Source: Lachnospiraceae bacterium
Lineage (GTDB): Bacteria > Bacillota_A > Clostridia > Lachnospirales > Lachnospiraceae
Assembly: GCA_017621115.1 (NCBI GenBank)
Contig: JAGATU010000037.1
Location: 1-14,398, forward strand
DNA: 14,398 nt
Direction of reading: 5' to 3'
The notes beneath the pieces were generated by a model that was not told the DNA's origin, did no database searches, and worked only from the letters and a program-made list of their open reading frames with translations. The translations under genes and the position numbers were made by a program. Of this stretch, positions 1 through 8,556 are shown one piece after another (positions within the stretch are counted from its first letter, which is position 1; each line of letters opens with the position of its first letter).

Positions 1-4
1 CCTT

Positions 5-25
5 AAGTGAAAAATTAAATTCTAC
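5..25 (+). repeat. Left terminal inverted repeat of the IS30-family element
   Basis: This stretch matches the reverse complement of 1650-1670 at 19 of 21 positions. The shared core reads TAAATTCTAC toward the inside and TGAAAAA toward the outside. The match extends weakly to position 3. Confidence 0.75.
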
Positions 26-61
26 ACATTTTATTATGTTTTTATCAAAATGTAGAATTTA
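16..61 (+). repeat. Left-end hairpin of the IS element
   Basis: Positions 16-26 (TAAATTCTACA) pair with 51-61 (TGTAGAATTTA). Four further A:T pairs (29-32 with 47-50) follow a two-base bulge, leaving a 14-nt AT-rich loop. The left arm shares its core with the terminal inverted repeat. It could be a transposase binding site or a barrier to transcription entering the element; the sequence does not decide between them. Confidence 0.5.
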
Positions 62-71
62 CTCCTGCACA
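52..71 (+). repeat. Subterminal direct repeat of the IS, left copy (mate at 1481-1500)
   Basis: GTAGAATTTACTCCTGCACA at 52-71 recurs in the same orientation as GTGGAATTTACTTTTGCACA at 1481-1500 (17 of 20 identical). The GTAGAATTTA core also occurs at 1650-1659 and inverted at 16-25. The element therefore carries four copies of this core, a pattern that suggests transposase binding sites. Confidence 0.55.
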
Positions 72-87
72 GTTCTATTATGAAATT

Positions 88-104
88 GATTACCGGTCTG
101 CGCA
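88..104 (+). repeat. Inner inverted repeat flanking the transposase gene, left copy (mate at 1442-1458)
   Basis: The sequence at 88-104 matches the reverse complement of 1442-1458 at 14 of 17 positions, including an uninterrupted GTCTGCGCA/TGCGCAGAC block of 9. The pair closely brackets the transposase ORF (117-1436), forming a second, inner set of inverted repeats. Confidence 0.5.
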
Positions 105-116
105 GAAAGGAGTACT

Positions 117-1436
117 ATGAGTAAATCTATTCCAGGTAATCAAAAACATCTAACCCTGTCTGACCGTTGCTTTATAGAACAGGCTTTATTACAAGGTCTA
201 AGCTTCCGTCAGATGGCTACCACCCTGCACAAAGATCCTTCTACTATTTCTAAGGAGATAAAACTGCATCGTACTACACCAAAGCAGACTTCTCAGAACA
301 AAAATGATTGTATCCATTCTCCCAAATGTGATGTCCATCATATCTGCGGTGATAACATCTGTATGAAAAGTTGTTGGTTCTGTAACGACGAAAACTGCCA
401 TATTTACTGCCGTGATTACCAGCCTTTTTATTGTAAACGTATCCAAAAGGCTCCCTTTGTTTGTAACGGGTGCCCTGACATTCTTACCTGCAAACATCCA
501 CACTATTATTATCACGCCAGAAATGCCGATTCCCGTTACCGTAGAACCTTATCCGGCTCCAGAAGCGGCATCAATTGCTCTCCCGAACAGTTACAGGATT
601 TAGACAACCTGGTTTCTCCTTTAATCCTTAAAGGGCAGCCTCTGGGACACATTTTTGCCACCCATGCGAATGATATCTTTTGTTCAAGAAGAACTCTTTA
701 TAATTACGTTGACCAACGTCTTCTGGTAGCACGCAATCTTGATCTTCCACGGCGTGTCCGTTTTAAACGGCGGTACAGAAAACACCGAAAAGAAGGCTAT
801 CAGGATATAAAACAGACTTATCGTAATCGCCGTACATACAAAGACTTTGAACGTTTTATTGAGGCTCACCCTGATGCTGAAGTAATTGAAATGGATACCG
901 TTAAAGGCTCTAATAACGGGGGAAAAGTTTTCCTTACCATGCTCTTTCGGAACTCTTCTTTTATGCTGATTTTTCTTCTACCTCAAGGAAAACAAATATA
1001 TGTACAACAGGTTTTTGACAGACTTACGGAACAACTAGGCCCTCACCTGTTCCGTAATACATTTCCTGTCATTCTAACTGATAACGGTCCGGAGTTCAAA
1101 AATCCTTCCGCTTTGGAATTTACCTCTTCCGGCAGACGTAGAACCTACATTTTTTATTGTGACCCTTATGTTTCCAATCAAAAAGGAAGATTAGAAAAGA
1201 ACCATGAATTTATTCGGTATGTTCTTCCAAAAGGAAAGAGTTTTTCATATTTAAGTGATGAAGATGTAAAAAAACTGACTAATCATATCAATAGTGTTGC
1301 CAGAGATAACCTAAACGGTGCATCGCCTTTTGACCTTGCAACAATACTGATAAATAAAAAAGTACTGGCATCATTAGGACTAGAAAAAGTCTCCCCAGAC
1401 GAAGTCCTATTAAAACCAGCACTCTTTAAAAAATAA
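117..1436 (+). CDS. IS30-family DDE transposase with a cysteine-rich insert
   Basis: The 439-aa protein catalyses transposition of the surrounding element. Residues about 12-52 form the N-terminal helix-turn-helix typical of IS30 transposases (LSFRQMATTLHKDPSTISKE). Residues 65-125 are a cysteine-rich insert with twelve Cys in CxxC-like pairs, probably zinc-binding, which the original IS30 protein lacks. The RNase H-like core supplies the expected acidic triad: D260 in EVIEMDTVKG, D322 in LTDNGPEF and E360 in KGRLEKNHEFIR, the last followed by the family's LPKG stretch. At 439 aa it is longer than the common 320-390 aa, mainly because of the Cys-rich insert. The ATG at 117 has an AAAGGAG ribosome binding site about six bases upstream. 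The frame is intact, so the element may still be active. The family call is firm; the zinc role of the insert is inferred. Confidence 0.95.
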   Translation: MSKSIPGNQKHLTLSDRCFIEQALLQGLSFRQMATTLHKDPSTISKEIKLHRTTPKQTSQNKNDCIHSPKCDVHHICGDNICMKSCWFCNDENCHIYCRDYQPFYCKRIQKAPFVCNGCPDILTCKHPHYYYHARNADSRYRRTLSGSRSGINCSPEQLQDLDNLVSPLILKGQPLGHIFATHANDIFCSRRTLYNYVDQRLLVARNLDLPRRVRFKRRYRKHRKEGYQDIKQTYRNRRTYKDFERFIEAHPDAEVIEMDTVKGSNNGGKVFLTMLFRNSSFMLIFLLPQGKQIYVQQVFDRLTEQLGPHLFRNTFPVILTDNGPEFKNPSALEFTSSGRRRTYIFYCDPYVSNQKGRLEKNHEFIRYVLPKGKSFSYLSDEDVKKLTNHINSVARDNLNGASPFDLATILINKKVLASLGLEKVSPDEVLLKPALFKK

Positions 1437-1649
1437 ACCAATGCGCAGACTGTTAACCCCATATTTCCCTATACTGGCGGGTGGAATTTACTTTTGCACA
1501 TATTTTTTCAGCCGTCTATTTAGCATGCAATAAAATCACACTAAAAATAACTGCATGTCGGAATTATATCGTATTTTTCTACATAATAAAATACTTTTCC
1601 ACTGTAAAATTCGATCTAAACTGCTTTTTTGCCCTCTCATTTCTTCAAA

Positions 1650-1670
1650 GTAGAATTTAGTTTTTCATTT
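1650..1670 (+). repeat. Right terminal inverted repeat of the IS30-family element
   Basis: This is the mate of 5-25 (19 of 21 positions match when inverted). It overlaps the final codons and the stop codon of the minus-strand HAD gene, whose coding end at 1657-1670 lies inside the repeat. Confidence 0.75.
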
Positions 1671-2319
1671 GACCGCGTATACACTCCGGCAACTCACGAA
1701 TATCTGCTATCACCTCATCCGGTGATACCGCATTTCCAAAACCATATTTTGCATAGATAAATGGAATCCCGGCAAAACGCGCCGCCTTCTCATCTCCTTC
1801 TGTATCACCAATATAAACCGCCGATTCTATGTTATTTCTTTCCATAATCAACTTAATATTACTACCCTTATCAAGACCTGTCCGTCCGGACATTTCAATG
1901 TCCATAAAATATTGACCCAATTTGTGCGCATGTAAAAAGGCAGGCACATATCCGTCCTGACAATTACTCACAATGTACAACTTATAGTCCGCATACAGTT
2001 CCTTTAAAACCTCTTCAAGACTGTCGTATAGTATCGCCCCGTTTTCCGTAAGATACTTTACCTCTTCATCCCCGAATTCATCTATAATGGCATTTCTTGC
2101 ATCAGCAGGAAGTTCAGGAAAAAGAATCAGACCGATATCTTCCATTGTTTTTCCCATCAGCTGTTCCGCTTTTTCTTTTGTCATCCGAAATGAAATATCA
2201 TCATGCTTTTCAAGCACCCGATTCCAAATATCACAGGCACATCCCGTGGAGTCCCAGAGTGTTCCGTCCAAGTCCAAGATTATTGCTAAGTTAGTATTTT
2301 CCATGTACTTTACTGTCAT
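1657..2319 (-). CDS. HAD-superfamily hydrolase, phosphoglycolate phosphatase-like
   Basis: This 220-aa cytoplasmic phosphatase of the haloacid dehalogenase superfamily has all four motifs: I, DLDGT, with nucleophile D16 and general acid/base D18; II, Ser118 in YIVSNCQDG; III, a lysine near K151 (GLDKGSNIK); IV, GDTEGDEKAA, with D172 and D176 for Mg2+. The helical cap between motifs I and II resembles the Gph/PGP group, but the substrate cannot be read from sequence. I chose the ATG at 2319 because AGAGG lies nine bases upstream. A GTG at 2325 is only three bases from that site, and an ATG at 2304 is a further alternative. The last codons (QMKN, stop) lie within the right terminal repeat of the IS, so the original C-terminus may have been replaced. 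The core fold is complete, so the enzyme is probably functional. Confidence 0.85.
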   Translation of the reverse strand: MTVKYMENTNLAIILDLDGTLWDSTGCACDIWNRVLEKHDDISFRMTKEKAEQLMGKTMEDIGLILFPELPADARNAIIDEFGDEEVKYLTENGAILYDSLEEVLKELYADYKLYIVSNCQDGYVPAFLHAHKLGQYFMDIEMSGRTGLDKGSNIKLIMERNNIESAVYIGDTEGDEKAARFAGIPFIYAKYGFGNAVSPDEVIADIRELPECIRGQMKN

Positions 2320-2364
2320 TTTCACTTTCCTCTGTGCCTTACTTTTTCCCTCTCAATCTCCTAT

Positions 2365-2393
2365 ATAATATCACATCAATTTATGATACGAAA
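2365..2393 (-). promoter_or_regulatory. Possible promoter of the HAD hydrolase gene
   Basis: On the minus strand TATTAT (2365-2370) lies 17 bases downstream of a weak -35, TTTCGT (2388-2393). It is about 45 bases before the proposed start. Support is limited because the region is AT-rich. Confidence 0.3.
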
Positions 2394-2476
2394 GTCATTG
2401 CTGACAAACTATATATCAGAGAAAAGAAATATTGAAAAATATATAAATTGTAAGATAAAAATATATAATTTACCGA

Positions 2477-2505
2477 TGGTTTTTTGCCCCAACTTTCGGT
2501 ATAAT
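2477..2505 (+). promoter_or_regulatory. Probable promoter of the GH43 gene
   Basis: A perfect TATAAT -10 (2500-2505) has a poor -35, TGGTTT (2477-2482), at 17-base spacing. It is followed about 15 bases later by a short palindrome and then the AGGAGG ribosome binding site (2541-2546). The weak -35 would suit a promoter needing an activator, or one of low basal strength. Confidence 0.5.
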
Positions 2506-2519
2506 ATTAATTCATATAC

Positions 2520-2534
2520 TATGAAAATATCATA
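2520..2534 (+). promoter_or_regulatory. Small palindrome between the GH43 promoter and start codon
   Basis: TATGA and TCATA form perfect 5-bp arms around AAATA, just downstream of the expected transcription start. The position suits a repressor site for a sugar-responsive gene, but arms this short arise often by chance in AT-rich DNA. Confidence 0.2.
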
Positions 2535-2552
2535 CAGTTTAGGAGGTCTTTC

Positions 2553-4118
2553 ATGATAGCACAAAATCCTATTTTACGCGGCTTTTATCCGGATCCGTCC
2601 GTGTGCAGGGTCGGCAAAGATTTTTATCTTGTAAATTCCACATTTTCCTACGTTCCCGGAGTACCGGTATTTCACAGCCGTGACCTTGTTAACTGGGTAC
2701 AAATCGGAAATGTTTTAGAACGCGAAAGCCAGTTGCCACTCAATAAAGCAGAAATGTCCCGTGGTATTTTTGCCCCGACTATCCGTCATCATAACGGTGT
2801 CTTCTATATGATCACAACAAATGTTGACGATGGCGGAAACTTTTATGTAACCGCAACTGATCCGGCCGGTCCTTGGTCTGATCCAATCTGGCTGAAAGTT
2901 CCTGAAGGACAGGATGGCGGAATCGATCCATCTCTTTTCTTTGAAGGTGACAAGTGCTACTACGTCGGTCAGAGACAAAAACCGGATGCCAAGTTCTATG
3001 GCGACTGCGAAGTATGGATTCAAGAGCTTGATTTAGAAAATGGTGAACTGATTGGAGAAGTCACCTCCCTTTATTCCGGTTCCATGAAAGAATGTGTTTG
3101 GGTAGAAGGACCTCATCTTTATCACATCGGTGACTATTACTATATCACCTGTGCAGAGATGGGAACATGCTTTGAGCACAGCATCTCTGTTGCCCGCAGC
3201 AAAAACCTGCTCGGTCCTTATGAAAACTTTAAATGTAATCCGCTTCTGACACATCGTCACCTCGGCAAAAAAAGTGCCATCCAGAACATCGGACATGGTG
3301 ACCTTGTCGACACAGAAGACGGACAGTGGTATTTAATCATGCTCGGTACCAGACCGATTGACGGAATCACAGAACTTGGCCGTGAAACATTTATCGCCGA
3401 AGTAATCTGGGAAGACGGATGGCCTGTTGTAAATCCGGGAATTGGACAGGTTCAATTTGAACAGGAAATTAACCTTCCATGTGTGGACAATCTTTCCGGA
3501 GAAAAATGCTTTGAAAAGGAAATCCGTGTACGCTATACAGATACCCTCGACAAGCGACTCATGACTTTCCGTCATCCTGTTCCGGGAATGTACAATATCG
3601 AAGGCGAAAACGAGATATCTCTGGCACCGTCAACAGCAACACCGGATAATCGCGATAAAACTTCTTCCTACATAGGAATCCGTCAGCAGGAATATACATT
3701 CCGTGTAGATATCAAGGTAAAACCGTTTGATAGTTCTTCTGCCAAAGCCGGACTGCTCTATATCCATAGCGATGACAACTACCTCACTCTTATGATTTCA
3801 AACAACGGAGCGGATCAGGTTGTCACTGCAACCAAAAACGAAAAAGGTGCCGTTACCACACTTGGCGAATGTAATCTCGGACCGGTATGGAACACAGACG
3901 CAAAAGAAGGCATTACACTTTCCCTCGTCGGAAACAGACGAAAAGCCTCTCTCTTAGCAAATGATGTACTCGTTGCAGACGAAATTGACACTGCGTTTCT
4001 TTCTTCGGAACTTGCAGGTGGCTTTGTCGGCTGTACATATGGTCCATACACCACCACCTCTGATGAAGCTGATGCACCTCGCATTCACTTTACTGATTGG
4101 GTTATTACATATCCATAA
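2553..4118 (+). CDS. xynB: GH43 family beta-xylosidase / alpha-L-arabinofuranosidase (XynB type)
   Basis: The 521-aa glycoside hydrolase is predicted to split xylo-oligosaccharides (and possibly arabinosyl side chains) to monosaccharides. Residues 1 to about 310 are the five-bladed propeller of family 43, with all three catalytic carboxylates: base D14 in FYPDPSVC, pKa modulator D125 in GIDPSLFF and acid E185 in VWVEGPHLY. Residues about 325-521 form the C-terminal beta-sandwich that shapes the active site in XynB-like members. Length and motif spacing match the roughly 530-aa beta-xylosidases of this group. There is no signal peptide, so it should act in the cytoplasm on imported oligosaccharides. 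The start follows AGGAGG by six bases. No transporter, regulator or other xylan gene is adjacent, so it appears monocistronic and ends at the terminator at 4131. Family is certain; the balance between xylosidase and arabinosidase activity is not. Confidence 0.92.
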   Translation: MIAQNPILRGFYPDPSVCRVGKDFYLVNSTFSYVPGVPVFHSRDLVNWVQIGNVLERESQLPLNKAEMSRGIFAPTIRHHNGVFYMITTNVDDGGNFYVTATDPAGPWSDPIWLKVPEGQDGGIDPSLFFEGDKCYYVGQRQKPDAKFYGDCEVWIQELDLENGELIGEVTSLYSGSMKECVWVEGPHLYHIGDYYYITCAEMGTCFEHSISVARSKNLLGPYENFKCNPLLTHRHLGKKSAIQNIGHGDLVDTEDGQWYLIMLGTRPIDGITELGRETFIAEVIWEDGWPVVNPGIGQVQFEQEINLPCVDNLSGEKCFEKEIRVRYTDTLDKRLMTFRHPVPGMYNIEGENEISLAPSTATPDNRDKTSSYIGIRQQEYTFRVDIKVKPFDSSSAKAGLLYIHSDDNYLTLMISNNGADQVVTATKNEKGAVTTLGECNLGPVWNTDAKEGITLSLVGNRRKASLLANDVLVADEIDTAFLSSELAGGFVGCTYGPYTTTSDEADAPRIHFTDWVITYP

Positions 4119-4130
4119 ATTACAAACCAA

Positions 4131-4166
4131 AAAAGGAGCGGATTTATTAATCCGCTCCTTCGTTTT
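4131..4166. terminator. Bidirectional rho-independent terminator between GH43 and rarA
   Basis: A perfect 12-bp stem (4133-4144 with 4149-4160, core GGAGCGGATT) closes a 4-nt loop. On the plus strand CGTTTTT follows; on the minus strand the stem runs into a six-T stretch. It sits between the converging 3' ends of both genes and suits termination from either side. Confidence 0.92.
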
Positions 4167-4172
4167 TCTCTT

Positions 4173-5501
4173 CTACTCTTCCGCCTCGCTCTTAATCCGT
4201 TTCATATGTTCACGAATCTTAACCTCGTAACCGTTACCGGTCGGACGGTAGAATTCACTACCCGTTAATTCATAAGGCAGGTACTGCTGTTTTACATAAT
4301 GGTTCTTATAATCATGGGCATATTTGTATCCGATTCCATGACCAAGTTTTGCGCTTCCCTTATAGTGGGCGTCCTGCAAATGTGTCGGCACAGGTAAATT
4401 GCCTGTTTCTTTTACTTTATCCAAAGCTTCAAAAATAGCATTGCATGCGGCGTTGCTCTTTGGCGCGGTCGCCACATAGGAAACTGCCTGTGCCAAAATA
4501 ATCTGAGCCTCCGGCATACCGATTCTTTCCACTGCCATGGAAGCATTGGTTGCTACCACAAGTGCCATCGGGTCTGCATTTCCCACATCCTCCGCTGCAC
4601 AAATCATTATACGTCTGGCAATAAAAGTAATACTCTCTCCCGCATATAACATCTTGGCCAGATAGTACAGTGCCGCATCCGGATCGGAGCCACGCATACT
4701 TTTGATAAATGCCGAAATCGTATCGTAATGGTTATCGCCTGATTTATCATAACGTACCACACGCTTCTGAATACAGTCTTCAATGACCGGAATGGTAATT
4801 TCAATCTTGCCTTCTGCATTACGCTCCGTTGTCATAACAGCCAGCTCGATAGCATTCAGCGCATGTCTGGCATCGCCACCTGCGATATCGGCAAGGGCAT
4901 CCAGCGCTTCATCGGTAATGACCGCTTCGTACGCACCCATACCTCGCTCACTGTCCGTGAGTGCACGCTTGATTAAAGTCTTAATATCTTCTTTTTCAAT
5001 CGGCTTGAGTTCAAAGATCATGGAACGGGAAATCAAAGCCCCGTTTACTTCAAAATAGGGATTCTCGGTGGTTGCACCGATAATAATAATTGTACCGTCC
5101 TCCACAAACGGAAGCAGATAGTCCTGCTGCCCTTTGTTGAAACGATGAATTTCGTCGATGAAAAGGATGGTGCGCTTCTGGTACATGCCCTGCAGTTCTT
5201 TTGCCTTGGCAACGACCTCTTCCATGTCTTTCTTACCGGCAACCGTCGCATTAATCTGCATAAATTCAGAGCTGGTCGTACCGGCAATTACTTTTGCCAG
5301 TGTTGTCTTACCGGTTCCGGGCGGTCCGTAAAAAATAATGGAACTGATCTTGTCTGCCTTAATCGCGCGGTACAACAACTTATCCTTTGCGATAATATGT
5401 TGCTGTCCCACCACTTCTTCCAAGGTACGCGGACGCATTCTGGCCGCTAACGGCGATTCCTTTTCTTTATTTTTACTGCTCATGTATTCGAATAAATCCA
5501 T
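4173..5501 (-). CDS. rarA: Replication-associated recombination protein RarA (MgsA), AAA+ ATPase
   Basis: This 442-aa AAA+ ATPase of the RarA/MgsA/WRNIP1 family acts at stalled or gapped replication forks and is related to clamp-loader subunits. After a short N-terminal stretch (ARMRPRTLEEVVGQQH, residues 20-35) come Walker A GPPGTGKT (59-66), Walker B ILFIDEIHRF (112-121, with a DE pair) and sensor 1 GATTENP (142-148). The C-terminal half carries the family's tetramerisation region, including the segment ending in the conserved GHGIGYKYAHD. Length matches the usual 420-450 aa. The ATG at 5501 has an AGGAG site seven bases upstream. It has its own extended -10 promoter just after the clpB-operon terminator, so it is probably a separate unit. 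It has also been named after YcaJ in older annotations. Confidence 0.96.
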   Translation of the reverse strand: MDLFEYMSSKNKEKESPLAARMRPRTLEEVVGQQHIIAKDKLLYRAIKADKISSIIFYGPPGTGKTTLAKVIAGTTSSEFMQINATVAGKKDMEEVVAKAKELQGMYQKRTILFIDEIHRFNKGQQDYLLPFVEDGTIIIIGATTENPYFEVNGALISRSMIFELKPIEKEDIKTLIKRALTDSERGMGAYEAVITDEALDALADIAGGDARHALNAIELAVMTTERNAEGKIEITIPVIEDCIQKRVVRYDKSGDNHYDTISAFIKSMRGSDPDAALYYLAKMLYAGESITFIARRIMICAAEDVGNADPMALVVATNASMAVERIGMPEAQIILAQAVSYVATAPKSNAACNAIFEALDKVKETGNLPVPTHLQDAHYKGSAKLGHGIGYKYAHDYKNHYVKQQYLPYELTGSEFYRPTGNGYEVKIREHMKRIKSEAEE

Positions 5502-5531
5502 GTATGACTCCTAAAACTTTCATTTTGTAAT

Positions 5532-5540
5532 ATTATAGCA
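5532..5540 (-). promoter_or_regulatory. Extended -10 promoter of rarA
   Basis: On the minus strand TGCTATAAT gives a perfect -10 with the extended TG element, about 30 bases before the rarA start. No good -35 lies at 16-18 bases, since that position falls in the terminator stem of the upstream operon. The extended -10 element could compensate. Confidence 0.6.
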
Positions 5541-5547
5541 CAGACAA

Positions 5548-5588
5548 GATAAAAAGGTAGGAACTTTTATCAATTCCTACCTTTTATC
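5548..5588 (-). terminator. Terminator of the clpB-DUF4250 operon
   Basis: A 12-bp stem (5552-5563 with 5574-5585, core AGGTAGGAA) closes a 10-nt loop and is extended by GAT/ATC past a single bulged A. In the minus direction it ends in a five-T run. It lies 17 bases after the DUF4250 stop and directly before the rarA promoter. Confidence 0.85.
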
Positions 5589-5604
5589 ACTTCATAGAAT
5601 AATA

Positions 5605-5778
5605 TTATACAAATTGATTCTTATCAGCATCATACTGATAATTTATTCCTGCCAGCTTATCGATAATCTCTTTCCCATCCACATCCAAGTCATCACACAG
5701 AGCCTCAAATGAAGAATAATAATCACGCAGTTTTAAGTTGATAAAACTAAGCAGCATTACCGGGTCTTTTGGAATCAT
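5605..5778 (-). CDS. DUF4250 small protein, co-transcribed with clpB
   Basis: This 57-aa ORF starts MIPKDPVMLLSFINLKLRDY and ends DADKNQFV. I recognise the pattern (P-K-D-P-V-M-L-L-S-F at the start, about 57 residues, C-terminal NQF.) as the DUF4250 family, small proteins of unknown function in Clostridia. It is acidic, has no membrane segment or signal peptide, and looks mostly helical. Its ATG follows a perfect AGGAGG by eight bases. That site overlaps the TAG stop of clpB, and only 12 bases separate the genes, so it should be translated from the clpB message. A strong terminator follows. No function can be assigned; the link to protein quality control is only by position. Confidence 0.88.
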   Translation of the reverse strand: MIPKDPVMLLSFINLKLRDYYSSFEALCDDLDVDGKEIIDKLAGINYQYDADKNQFV

Positions 5779-5790
5779 ATTAATTTCCTC

Positions 5791-8373
<2,583 letters not shown>

Positions 8374-8409
8374 AACATACTCCTCCTCTTATCGTTATTT
8401 TCTATCTGT

Positions 8410-8438
8410 AATATAACAATATTGACTTTGCAAGTCAA
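8410..8438 (-). promoter_or_regulatory. clpB promoter
   Basis: On the minus strand TTGACT (8433-8438) and TATATT (8410-8415) are separated by exactly 17 bases, a near-consensus vegetative promoter. It lies about 36 bases before the clpB start codon. Confidence 0.8.
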
Positions 8439-8440
8439 TA
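8420..8440. promoter_or_regulatory. Inverted-repeat operator over the clpB -35 box
   Basis: Perfect 9-bp arms TATTGACTT and AAGTCAATA flank TGC. The repeat covers the whole -35 hexamer and much of the spacer of the clpB promoter, which is where a repressor would block polymerase. It does not match CIRCE (HrcA) or the tandem CtsR box. It lies about 80 bases upstream of the divergent reductase promoter, so it is likely dedicated to clpB. Confidence 0.65.
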
Positions 8441-8516
8441 ATTCATTGATTATATATTCGGAAAGAAACTATAAAGAATTTATAAACAGCTCTCTATTTC
8501 CTATTTTCGCTTGAAA

Positions 8517-8525
8517 TGCTATAAT
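8517..8525 (+). promoter_or_regulatory. Extended -10 promoter of the aldo/keto reductase gene
   Basis: TGCTATAAT gives a perfect -10 with an extended TG, 31 bases before the ATG at 8557. The -35 position (TTTCCT, 8497-8502) is poor. The AGGAGG ribosome binding site lies at 8545-8550. Confidence 0.6.
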
Positions 8526-8556
8526 TTATGCAACTATTACCATTTAGGAGGGCCTT

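Larger units (their letters stand above)
3..1672 (+). mobile_element. IS30-family insertion sequence, apparently complete
   Basis: One DDE transposase gene is bounded by imperfect terminal inverted repeats, best seen at 5-25 and 1650-1670 (19 of 21 positions match). Extending them outward to 3-25 and 1650-1672 gives 20 of 23, and would leave a 2-bp direct repeat CC at 1-2 and 1673-1674. IS30-family elements usually make 2-3 bp target duplications, but only two bases are visible on the left, so this boundary is tentative. At about 1.67 kb the element is long for the family, because the transposase is long and there is about 210 bp of AT-rich non-coding DNA after it (1437-1649). I see no second gene in that stretch. 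The left non-coding end (1-116) holds a hairpin and a repeat motif that recurs on the right. The right end enters the 3' end of the neighbouring HAD gene. Confidence 0.8.

Noticed and set aside
52..1500. The 20-bp repeats at 52-71 and 1481-1500 as the true IS ends
   Set aside because: They are in direct orientation, while IS30 ends must be inverted. The outer pair at 5-25/1650-1670 is inverted and matches better.
1437..1649. A second small gene or a MITE downstream of the transposase
   Set aside because: No frame with a ribosome binding site is present, and no self-contained inverted-repeat pair brackets the stretch. It is best read as non-coding right-end DNA of the IS.
2320..2325. GTG start for the HAD gene two codons upstream of the chosen ATG
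   Set aside because: AGAGG would be only three bases from the GTG but nine from the ATG at 2319, which is the normal spacing.
8420..8440. CIRCE or CtsR site at the clpB promoter
   Set aside because: The arms do not match TTAGCACTC, and the half-sites are inverted rather than in the tandem arrangement of CtsR boxes.
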